From Paenibacillus nasutitermitis (GTDB lineage Bacteria > Bacillota > Bacilli > Paenibacillales > Paenibacillaceae), in the NCBI RefSeq assembly GCF_014641075.1, contig NZ_BMHP01000014.1:1-64000 (forward strand): a DNA stretch of 64,000 nucleotides, read 5' to 3'. Numbering within the stretch: position 1 is the first letter of the stretch; the number at the start of each line of letters is the position of its first letter. A program made the position numbers and the translations under genes. This document shows positions 15,139 to 22,889 of the stretch, piece by piece. Under the pieces are notes generated by a model. The model did not search any database. It saw only the letters and a list, made by a program, of their open reading frames with translations, and was not told where the DNA came from.

Positions 15139-17286
15139 TTACATTCTCTTCTCCAATGCGCGTTCTAAGGTGTTAAGAAGGGATGGATGTTCTTCTGTTA
15201 GTTGACGGAAAGCCTCCCGCCTTATGGATAACAGCATCGATGGGCCCATCGCCTTAATAGTCGCGGTTCGCGGAATACCTCTCAACAAGGCGATTTCACC
15301 GAAGTAATCACCGTCTTGCAGGATCGCTACCCGCTTATCCCCGCCCTCGGGGGAATGCTTTAACACTTCAAATTTGCCGCGGACAATAATATAAAATTTA
15401 TTTCCTTCTTCCTTCTCCTGTACGATCACGTCACCTTCCTGGCACGTTTCCGTTGAAAATAGCGCAGCAACGTCTTCCAAAAGCGCAGCGGCAATCCCTT
15501 CGAAGAATGGCAGCTTAGAGAGCCTATCCGCATCGATTGTCGCATACAGCCCGTCTTGGGATAGTTGGAAACCGTTCTGTTTCTCCCATAAGCTGCGGTA
15601 GAGCCCTTGCTGATTTAATAACTCCTCGTGGTTTCCGGATTCAACGATTCGACCTGCTTGGAAAACATAGATGATATCGACGTTCACGACCGATGCCAAG
15701 CGATGGGTGACCGAAATAATCGTTTTACTGTGACGAATTTCCTGGAGCAGCTGGTTAATGTCGGCTTCCGTGGCCGGATCCAGAGCAGACGTCACCTCAT
15801 CGAGCAGAAGCAGCTGCGGGTTTCTTAGTATCGCTCTTGCGATCGATAAACGCTGCCGTTCGCCTCCCGATAGAGATGCGCCTTCATGGTGAATCATCGT
15901 TTCATACCCCGCGGGCCAGCTGGCAATCGCATCATGAATTCTCGCCTGCTTGGCCGCTGCAACGACATCCTCATCCGTCAACGCTTCATTGTCCAGCCTT
16001 AAATTATCCTTTATTGTCCCGTTAAATAAGAAGGTATCCTGACTGACCAGCGTAGACAGCCTTCGAAGGGAAACCTCGCTTACGGTCCGCAGATCATGGT
16101 CATCTATCCTGACAGTCCCCTGTATGGGATCATAAAATCGGGAAAGCAGCTGCAGCATGGTGCTTTTACCTGAACCGCTTGGACCTACGAAAGCCACATA
16201 CATGCCTTTTTCAATGCGCAGGCTGACGTCTTGCAATTGATAAGCTTCCGCAGTAAAGCCGAAGGTTACACCTTCCATTTGGACCGTGTTGAAGGTTGAG
16301 GGAAGCTCTTTGGGATCGGACGATTCAGGAACGTCTGGCTTGTGGCCAAATATCTCTTCGATGCGCTGGAAGCTTATTTTCGACTCGATCAGATTTGGAA
16401 TTAAGAACGATAAATTGGAGCCCGCCTGGCCTATACTCATAAACAACGTGAAGAAAGCCATAAATCCGCCGACCGTCATTTGGTCATGGAATATCAAATA
16501 GCCGCCGAAGCCAATCATCGTGCCGTTCAGAATGAGCAATGCGGTTAAGGGCAATCGCTCCATCAAGGAATTGTTGACATGCAGCTTCATTCCGAATGAA
16601 AACAGATTTTGAATTTGTTTCCCTGCCCGTTCCCGGAATCGGAGCTGTTGATTGAGGCCTTTCATGGTTTTGTGCCCTTTGACCATTTCATCGATTGTAT
16701 TGGAGAAGCGCTCCTGGGCTTCTTTGTAGTTCACATTCACGGCTTCGGCCCGTCCTTGCAGCAGCCATGGACCTATGAACATCAACGTAGAGCCAGCTAT
16801 CATGGCTAACGTGAGCTTCCATTCGATGACGAATAACATACTGAGTCCGAGCAGGATACTAAGAGATTCTTTCAGGAACATCGGACTTGCAAAACGAATC
16901 ACCCGCTCAATGGAGGACATATCCAGAGAGAAACGGGTAACGAGATCGCCAACTCTGTACCGCTCGTAGAAGGGAAGAGACTGCCGCTGCAAATGAACGA
17001 ACAGCTCACCCCTGAGCTTCCGAATCACTTCACCGCTCAGCTTCCCTATTGTGTGATCTCCGAAGGCACTAACGACTATGTTTAACAATCCCCCGCTGAA
17101 CAAAATAGTTAATATGAAAAGGAACGCCTGAAAATCCTTCGGCGTAAACGCATCGTCCACCAAATATTTCAGGCTTAATGGCGAAGCTACGGCATACGCG
17201 ACCTCGAAACAAACACTAAATATAAAGACCACGCACATAAATCTATAGGGAGTAAAATGCCGCAGCAATTGCCGTACGAAATGCAA
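15139..17286 (-). CDS. ABC exporter (fused TMD-NBD) with C-terminal cyclic-nucleotide-binding domain
   Basis: This 715-residue half-transporter has six membrane segments over about 1-310 and an ATPase domain at about 340-570 with Walker A GPSGSGKST, signature LSGGERQRLSIARA, Walker B LLLLDEVTSALD and the switch His in SVTHRL. A CAP_ED/cNMP-binding fold fills about 585-715 (FYIIVRGKFEVL, GDYFGEIALLRGIPRTATI). It has no N-terminal C39 peptidase. The start is TTG at 17284-17286, with AGGAGG ten bases upstream. It heads an operon with two GNAT-like genes and a 32-residue peptide gene, so peptide or lipid export is plausible. The cNMP domain suggests control by a nucleotide ligand, not identified here. 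Confidence 0.85.
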   Translation of the reverse strand: MHFVRQLLRHFTPYRFMCVVFIFSVCFEVAYAVASPLSLKYLVDDAFTPKDFQAFLFILTILFSGGLLNIVVSAFGDHTIGKLSGEVIRKLRGELFVHLQRQSLPFYERYRVGDLVTRFSLDMSSIERVIRFASPMFLKESLSILLGLSMLFVIEWKLTLAMIAGSTLMFIGPWLLQGRAEAVNVNYKEAQERFSNTIDEMVKGHKTMKGLNQQLRFRERAGKQIQNLFSFGMKLHVNNSLMERLPLTALLILNGTMIGFGGYLIFHDQMTVGGFMAFFTLFMSIGQAGSNLSFLIPNLIESKISFQRIEEIFGHKPDVPESSDPKELPSTFNTVQMEGVTFGFTAEAYQLQDVSLRIEKGMYVAFVGPSGSGKSTMLQLLSRFYDPIQGTVRIDDHDLRTVSEVSLRRLSTLVSQDTFLFNGTIKDNLRLDNEALTDEDVVAAAKQARIHDAIASWPAGYETMIHHEGASLSGGERQRLSIARAILRNPQLLLLDEVTSALDPATEADINQLLQEIRHSKTIISVTHRLASVVNVDIIYVFQAGRIVESGNHEELLNQQGLYRSLWEKQNGFQLSQDGLYATIDADRLSKLPFFEGIAAALLEDVAALFSTETCQEGDVIVQEKEEGNKFYIIVRGKFEVLKHSPEGGDKRVAILQDGDYFGEIALLRGIPRTATIKAMGPSMLLSIRREAFRQLTEEHPSLLNTLERALEKRM

Positions 17287-17367
17287 GGTTATCGCGCCTC
17301 CTGGGACTATGAAGATAATCGCCTTCCAGACTCCAAAACTAGTCTATCTTCTGAGCCTTTTTTACTA

Positions 17368-17398
17368 ATTATATCAGAGCCAGGGAAGAAAGAATCAA
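17368..17398 (-). promoter_or_regulatory. Sigma-A-type promoter of the ABC/GNAT/peptide operon
   Basis: On the minus strand TTGATT (17393-17398) and TATAAT (17368-17373) are separated by 19 bases, and TGA before the -10 makes an extended -10. It lies about 80 bases upstream of the ABC gene. Confidence 0.6.
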
Positions 17399-17453
17399 GA
17401 TTTTGTCGTATTTTTCCATGCACAGGATAACGGCAATCCCCGAAGGTATCATG

Positions 17454-17484
17454 CTAAAAAAACCCGGAGTTGTATCAACTCCAG
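17454..17484 (-). terminator. Terminator after the htrA-CxxH/CxxC genes
   Basis: CCTGGAGTTG, a short loop and CAACTCCGGG are followed by TTTTTTT on the minus strand. It isolates the upstream htrA and CxxH genes from the ABC operon; most of the 330-base gap between 17287 and 17617 is this terminator plus the operon promoter. Confidence 0.8.
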
Positions 17485-17617
17485 GCTGCTTTCACTGATT
17501 ATTTGGATTAGGCCTGCGTCATGTCACAGTAAAATCAACCGCATCGTTGATCGGCGATTCCCATCGCCAGGTAGCGCTCCTTCAGCTTCCCACCGCTACC
17601 CTCTGAATCCGCATCGG

Positions 17618-17785
17618 CTATACCACCAAATACTCGGCTGGCCGCTCGCACAGATCGCAGGTATCCGGTTTGGTCCACTCCGAGAACGTCGTGATCGTCA
17701 GATCGACAATATCCGGCGCATCCTCATAATCATCGACAAATTTATCAATCGCCAGCTCCACATGCTCTTTGCATACACAATACAT
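17618..17785 (-). CDS. CxxH/CxxC small protein (BA_5709 family)
   Basis: This 55-residue protein starts MYCVCKEHVELAIDKFV and ends with TCDLCERPAEYLVV, giving the paired C-x2-H and C-x2-C elements that name this Bacillales family; it probably binds zinc. Members sit next to rlmH and the htrA-like gene, as here. Function is unknown. It lies 130 bases downstream of the protease gene on the same strand and before a clear terminator. No other start is available in frame close by. Confidence 0.85.
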   Translation of the reverse strand: MYCVCKEHVELAIDKFVDDYEDAPDIVDLTITTFSEWTKPDTCDLCERPAEYLVV

Positions 17786-17914
17786 TTACTGCTTGTCCTC
17801 CCATGGTAGATTCGGTCTTCTTCCCTGCATACGAAAGGATCAGCTTACCCATATACAGGTATCCCCGATATGGAGGACACCTTCACTGGAACTGATCCGC
17901 TTCTCGCCTATCTT

Positions 17915-19312
17915 CTATTTTTCCGTATTTTCACCAAGATTAAACGTGGCTGTCTTCTTCTTGCCGTCCCGGTAATACGTAATCTCAATTTCATCGCCAA
18001 TCGATTTCTTCCCGTACAAGTATTTGCGAAGATCCATCGTGCTTCCGATCGCCGTCTTATCCAGCTTCACGATGACATCGTTAAACTTCAGGCCCGCTTT
18101 CTCCGCCGGTCCCACCGCCTCCAGCACAATAACGCCCGCCGTCACATCTTTGGGAAGCTTGAGATCCGCGGCCGTTGCCGGCACTTGATCCTCATCCGCA
18201 GAGGAATCTCCGTCATCAAGACCGGTATCGCCGTTTGCGTCCGGATCATCTTCTTCACTGTCACCGGTATCGCCCTGATTCCCTTTGCCCATCGATTGTT
18301 GAGCCAAATATTGATCCAGGTCCATCGTATAGACACCCAGATACGGGCGATTCACTTTGCCGTTCTCCAGCAAACTTTTTACAATCGGCAGCGCGGCATG
18401 CGTCGGAATCGCAAACCCGACCCCTTCAACGCCAAAATCGGCAACCTTCATACTGTTGATACCAACCACTTTGCCATCGAGATTGATAAGCGGTCCGCCG
18501 CTGTTGCCCTGGTTGATCGAGGCATCAATCTGTATGACCTCCTGCTCCCAATCGTAGACGCCATCCTGGCTGAGCGAGACCGGGATAATCCGTTTGGTTT
18601 TGCTGACAATACCCAGGGACAAGGAGTCGCTCAGCCCAAGCGGATTGCCGATAGCCATCACCCATTGACCGGCCTGCAGGTCATCGGATTCGCCAAACTC
18701 CGCAACCGTATCAATGTCTTTGCCGTCGATTTCCAGTACCGCCAGATCGGTAATCTGGTCTTTGCCGATAACCTTCGCATCAAGAGTCCTGCCGTCGCTC
18801 AGCACCGCTTTAAGCGCTTCGGCATCCGCCACCACATGATTATTCGTAATAATATGAGCTTTGCCCTTCACTTTCTCAAAAATAAATCCGGAACCGAGAG
18901 CAGCCTGAGCCAGCTCATTCTCGGTATCCTCATCATTCGAAGCATCACCGCTTGTATTATTTCTGAAATCAGGCAGCGACTGCTCATTGATAATGCTCAC
19001 GACCGCAGGCCGGACCTTGGCCGCGGCCTGGATGGTCTTATCCATGGGATCGATGGCATTCAACGATGTAACGGGAGCGGAAGCGCCGTTCGCACCGTCC
19101 CCGGACCGGTGAAAGCCGGTCACAAGACCGAACACCAACACCACGGCAAGAGCACTAATCAGCGACGACGTTAGAGCAATACCGGTGTTGGACCAGTTCA
19201 TGCCCTTCATGCCCCTTCCCTTGCGGGACGAGAAGGACTTATCTTCCCGTTTGGCCTGGCGGGTACGACGGGAGATGCGTGTGGAATAGAAATCGTCGTC
19301 GAACAAGCTCAT
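17915..19312 (-). CDS. HtrA/DegP-like membrane-anchored serine protease
   Basis: This 465-residue protein acts outside the membrane in quality control of exported proteins. A cytoplasmic basic N terminus is followed by one membrane anchor (about residues 45-67). The trypsin-like domain shows the triad: His in ITNNHVV, Asp in ITDLAVLEI and Ser in NQGNSGGPL. A C-terminal PDZ domain starts near 375 (TAGVIVLEAVGPAEKAGLKFNDVI). Between protease and PDZ lies an unusual acidic Asp/Gly-rich linker (GDTGDSEEDDPDANGDTG). The start ATG has GAGAGGAG upstream. In B. subtilis the equivalent gene (htrC/yyxA) also follows walJ. Confidence 0.92.
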   Translation of the reverse strand: MSLFDDDFYSTRISRRTRQAKREDKSFSSRKGRGMKGMNWSNTGIALTSSLISALAVVLVFGLVTGFHRSGDGANGASAPVTSLNAIDPMDKTIQAAAKVRPAVVSIINEQSLPDFRNNTSGDASNDEDTENELAQAALGSGFIFEKVKGKAHIITNNHVVADAEALKAVLSDGRTLDAKVIGKDQITDLAVLEIDGKDIDTVAEFGESDDLQAGQWVMAIGNPLGLSDSLSLGIVSKTKRIIPVSLSQDGVYDWEQEVIQIDASINQGNSGGPLINLDGKVVGINSMKVADFGVEGVGFAIPTHAALPIVKSLLENGKVNRPYLGVYTMDLDQYLAQQSMGKGNQGDTGDSEEDDPDANGDTGLDDGDSSADEDQVPATAADLKLPKDVTAGVIVLEAVGPAEKAGLKFNDVIVKLDKTAIGSTMDLRKYLYGKKSIGDEIEITYYRDGKKKTATFNLGENTEK

Positions 19313-19530
19313 CTATAATCGCTCCTCTCGATGCCTTCGACATCAAGATTTTTTTTCAAAGCTGGGAATGATATTGGAAGAATAGACTACAATAGATATA
19401 TAGAAGTACGAATGGTTATCACGCTCTAGTAGTACAAGCGATGACGGCTAAGGTGGATATTACATCCTTCGTTATGCACGCACAATTGGTGACTATGCGT
19501 CATGTGCCGCACGACCATAACGGCTTGCGC

Positions 19531-19550
19531 GATGCATATACATATGCATC
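19531..19550. promoter_or_regulatory. Perfect 20-base palindrome in the htrA/19606 intergenic region
   Basis: GATGCATATACATATGCATC is a perfect inverted repeat 56 bases before the plus-strand gene at 19606 and about 220 bases before the minus-strand protease gene. It could be a dimeric operator; no family consensus is recognised. Confidence 0.35.
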
Positions 19551-19605
19551 CCATACTCCGTTATTACCCTGTATGTACAATTAAAATCTTGAAAGGAGCG
19601 AAAAA

Positions 19606-19830
19606 ATGATGACAAGCCCATCATTCGCAGCAAAGGAACATCTGAATCTCGCAGCCAAGCTCGCCGATCTCAAGGATGATCATTACCGCATTCTGCTTGC
19701 GCTTGGCGCTCTATCCGAGCTGCTGATCGAGAAAGGCCTGATGACAGAAGAGGAGCTTGAGCAGAAAACCGCAATGCTCGACGTTCAGCTTGATGCTCTT
19801 ATCGACGCTTCACTTCATCCCATGGCGTAG
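19606..19830 (+). CDS. Small conserved-looking hypothetical protein
   Basis: This 74-residue, probably all-helical protein has no membrane segment. Residues 48-62 (LIEKGLMTEEELEQK) resemble a short helical motif found in many unrelated proteins. GAAAGGAGCG precedes the ATG (ATGATG) at good spacing, supporting translation. It is the only plus-strand gene in the wal region and its last 32 bases overlap the 3' end of walJ convergently. Function unknown. Confidence 0.7.
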   Translation: MMTSPSFAAKEHLNLAAKLADLKDDHYRILLALGALSELLIEKGLMTEEELEQKTAMLDVQLDALIDASLHPMA

Positions 19831-20605
19831 GTTTATTATGATAGGTTTCCCGCAGGGGATATTCATCCTGCCGAAAGAAGAACCCGTTGCTCTCTAATAT
19901 GTTATTCACCGTAAGCTTGGCCAAATCCATCAAGTTATGATCAAGGCTTAAATGAGCCAGATAGACGCGTTTCGTCCGGTCTGTGAGCAGCTGGCATAAC
20001 GCTTCCCCCGCCGCTTCATTCGACAAATGTCCGATGTCGCTCAGAATCCGCCGCTTGATATTCCAGGGATAGCGCCCCATCCGCAGCATGTTGACGTCAT
20101 GATTCGACTCCAGCACCAGGACATCGGAATCCTCCAGCACGAGCCTCACCTTATCGCTGACATAACCCAAATCCGTGGCCAGACCCAGCTTCTCGCCTTC
20201 ATAATCGAAGGTATAGCCTACCGGCTCGGCCGCATCATGCGAGATGGCGTACGAGGTCGTTTTCATCGATCCGAAGGTTACCGACTCGCCCGTCTCGATC
20301 ACGACCCGCTTCTCCGCCGCAATCTGCCCGACGTGGCGCTCCAACGCTTCCCATGTCGCCTGATTGGCGTATATCGGCAGATTGAATTTTCGCGCAAATG
20401 CGCCTAATCCTTTAATATGATCAGAATGCTCATGCGTGACGAGAATGGCATCCAGATGATGCCCGGCAACACCGCGCTCGCGCATGAGCTCCTCCATTTT
20501 CTTCGCGCTCAATCCGACATCGACCAGTACAGTCGCACTATCGCTCTGCACAATCGTTGCGTTCCCCGTTGAACCGCTGGCTAGCACTGTAAATCGAAGT
20601 CCCAT
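19799..20605 (-). CDS. walJ: WalJ (YycJ) MBL-fold metallohydrolase
   Basis: This 268-residue metallo-beta-lactamase-fold protein carries the metal-binding THEHSDHIKG motif, further ligands (His in AISHDAAEP, Asp in LATDLGY) and HLS near the end. WalJ proteins are linked to coordination of cell division and replication and are reported as 5'-3' DNA exonucleases. It is the last gene of the walRKHIJ operon, about 130 bases after walI. The start ATG is followed by the conserved GLRFTVLASGSTGNATIVQ. Confidence 0.93.
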   Translation of the reverse strand: MGLRFTVLASGSTGNATIVQSDSATVLVDVGLSAKKMEELMRERGVAGHHLDAILVTHEHSDHIKGLGAFARKFNLPIYANQATWEALERHVGQIAAEKRVVIETGESVTFGSMKTTSYAISHDAAEPVGYTFDYEGEKLGLATDLGYVSDKVRLVLEDSDVLVLESNHDVNMLRMGRYPWNIKRRILSDIGHLSNEAAGEALCQLLTDRTKRVYLAHLSLDHNLMDLAKLTVNNILESNGFFFRQDEYPLRETYHNKPTPWDEVKRR

Positions 20606-20737
20606 AGCTTATTAAACCTGTCCTTTCCCCTGCTCCCCATCCTTCACAACGACCAAACCGCGCCTCATGTTGCATCTGAAGCACAATTTTTCACATTTCT
20701 CATCCCACTACCCTGCTCAAACCTTCGAAAATAGCAA

Positions 20738-21475
20738 TTACCCGGACTGTGAAACGGTTTCGACTTCGGCGCTCACAGCATCCACATAATAATAGACACT
20801 ATTATCCTCCAGGAGCACCCGCCAGGATGGCGACCAGAACTGCGTCTCGGAATCAAAAGGCTGCCCGTGATAGCCAAGCTTGATCTCCCGAATTACCGCC
20901 CCGTTGTGGAGGTGATTCTCAATCAGGCTGCCCAGTGCTTTCGTAGCCGGGAGCACAACCTGTTCCCGCGAATCCTCTCCGGCTACGAGCTCGATCACAT
21001 CCTGCCGGTAAGCCGTGATCTTCTGGTTGCTGTAGAACAACTCCAGCTTCACATCGAACATCGGACGTCCATCCACCATCCGGTTAAATACAAATTCGAT
21101 ATCCTTGTCCGAGTCGAAGCCGTATAGATTCAACTCCGGAATGATGGAGCCCAAATCTTCCTGAAGCTCCTTCTTGTTGAACACAATCTTACTCTCTACC
21201 GGCTCTTCCAGCTCATGGCGCTCACCGATACCCAGCTTGTTCGTGACCCGGAATGTCAAATCCCGCAGCTTGGGCGTCTCCGATGGAATCCGTATATTCG
21301 CAGCAAATGAAATATTCTTCTGCTGCATAATAGCCAGCGTATCCGGGGGCAGAGAGCCTGCATCCGCATTCGCGCTTTGCCTTTCCTGGATGTTCAGCCA
21401 CAGCTGGTACCCCAGTATGACGTTCAGCATCAAAAATGCGAATATGAGCACGCTCTTTGCCCTGCCCCAATCCAT
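20738..21475 (-). CDS. walI: WalI (YycI) regulatory membrane protein
   Basis: WalI, together with WalH, binds the WalK sensor kinase in the membrane and dampens its activity. The protein has one N-terminal membrane helix (about residues 7-27) and an extracytoplasmic domain. The ATG at 21473-21475 (MDWGRAKSVLIF) is chosen over an upstream in-frame start because it matches the family N terminus, follows AAGGGGG and begins only four bases after the walH stop codon. Confidence 0.92.
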   Translation of the reverse strand: MDWGRAKSVLIFAFLMLNVILGYQLWLNIQERQSANADAGSLPPDTLAIMQQKNISFAANIRIPSETPKLRDLTFRVTNKLGIGERHELEEPVESKIVFNKKELQEDLGSIIPELNLYGFDSDKDIEFVFNRMVDGRPMFDVKLELFYSNQKITAYRQDVIELVAGEDSREQVVLPATKALGSLIENHLHNGAVIREIKLGYHGQPFDSETQFWSPSWRVLLEDNSVYYYVDAVSAEVETVSQSG

Positions 21476-21479
21476 CGGT

Positions 21480-22889
21480 TTACCCCCTTTGCGTATCTGT
21501 TTTGTTTTTGCCTTCTTCTGCCTCACCGCTATCTGCTCCGCCAACGGGCAGTGCAGCCCCGCCCGGCTCGCCGGGCTCCGGCTTCTCGCCCAGCGATTTC
21601 ATGAGCACCTCCTGGGTGCCGTCCCGCAGACGAACCACCCATACCGGCTCCAGCTTCAGCCTGTCCTCTTCCTCCGGCGAAGCCAGCATGGCAGGGTACA
21701 GGGCATTCACTTCACCCCGCCTGCTATAACGGGCCAGCTCGCTCTTCAACGTCTCTCCGCCAGGCAGCCACCTGACCTCCTGCGATTCCGCCTTCTTATC
21801 CAGTGTGATGAGCGACCTCGCATATTCAGAGACTACGCCCTGCTGCAGCCGCAGCTTCATCTCGCCAAAAATAAATGGGGAGTTAGGCACAATGGGGTAG
21901 GAGCCGTAGAACTGCGTGCTGTAATATTGCTGATAGCGGACGGTCTGCCTGTCCAGCGTTTCCGTATGCAGCAGGCGGTTCAGCCCGTCCCATCCGCCAT
22001 GCTGATTGACAAACCTGATCGACTCATATACATTTTCGCTTTCACTATTGCTCTCGCCTTGGCCTGCTACGGGATCGGTATAGCTGATCCATTTGCCGTT
22101 CTGTTCTATCTGCAGGCCGCGCTTGCCGTCGGTGAAAATTTGCGAGCCGCTGCGGTCGACAATCGCCCTTGTTACGCCCGGATCGAAGAAGAGATTACGC
22201 TGCATCTGCTCCGGTGCATAAGTCTGATAGTTCACTATGGCCAACTGGGACTCAATCGGCCCGCTCGGAGTGTAAATGTCATCCTCAATCGGCTCATACG
22301 ACGTTTGAAATTCCCCATAGCCGACATACATCTGAACATCCTGCGCAGTCAGGTCCGCTTTAACCGATTCATAGACCGTCATGCCATTGGCGCTGAAGAA
22401 ATAGGTCCGCACCTCTTCCCGGTCGCTGTTCTTAAAGATCCAGATCCGGTTGATCACATCACCCAGAAACTGCAGATCTCCTTCGAGCTTCAGAACCTTC
22501 CCAAGCAGCTCCACCGGAACGCCGGTTCCGAAGCGCAGCTCCACGCCCAGATCGCGATCGCGCACCTCATCCCAGTTGAGCACGGAGAACGTGTTGCGCT
22601 GAAATCCTTTAAATTCCCGGCTCTGAATTTTGGTGTAGATCAGATTATAGAAATTCATCGAAGGATAAAGAACCGTATGTTTTTCTTTGCCCAGATGAAG
22701 CACAATATCTTCCGGAAAAATGAGATTCTCAAGCTTTCCTTCCTGTCCCATCGACTCTGTCGACACATAGTCCTGCTTCGATGAGGTCGTGACCCCAAGA
22801 CCCGGCATACTGTAGGCCAGCAGATAGCTTTGCAGCAGACTGATCACAACAAGCGCGGCGAGCAGAGCGGTTTTGGTTTTCTCCATCAT
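21480..22889 (-). CDS. walH: WalH (YycH) regulatory membrane protein
   Basis: This 469-residue partner of WalI in the control of WalK has a short cytoplasmic tail, one membrane helix (about residues 6-26) and a large external domain. The C terminus is an acidic, Gly/Glu-rich tail (about 435-469) longer than in B. subtilis. Its start overlaps the walK stop codon by four bases, and walI starts four bases after it ends, so translation of walK, walH and walI is probably coupled. Confidence 0.92.
   Translation of the reverse strand: MMEKTKTALLAALVVISLLQSYLLAYSMPGLGVTTSSKQDYVSTESMGQEGKLENLIFPEDIVLHLGKEKHTVLYPSMNFYNLIYTKIQSREFKGFQRNTFSVLNWDEVRDRDLGVELRFGTGVPVELLGKVLKLEGDLQFLGDVINRIWIFKNSDREEVRTYFFSANGMTVYESVKADLTAQDVQMYVGYGEFQTSYEPIEDDIYTPSGPIESQLAIVNYQTYAPEQMQRNLFFDPGVTRAIVDRSGSQIFTDGKRGLQIEQNGKWISYTDPVAGQGESNSESENVYESIRFVNQHGGWDGLNRLLHTETLDRQTVRYQQYYSTQFYGSYPIVPNSPFIFGEMKLRLQQGVVSEYARSLITLDKKAESQEVRWLPGGETLKSELARYSRRGEVNALYPAMLASPEEEDRLKLEPVWVVRLRDGTQEVLMKSLGEKPEPGEPGGAALPVGGADSGEAEEGKNKTDTQRG

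Noticed and set aside
17870..19174. 434-codon plus-strand frame opposite the HtrA-like gene
   Set aside because: It is the mirror of a strongly conserved protease gene and has no domain-like sequence of its own; similar long opposite-strand frames over walH, purA, gdpP, gyrB and gyrA were rejected for the same reason.
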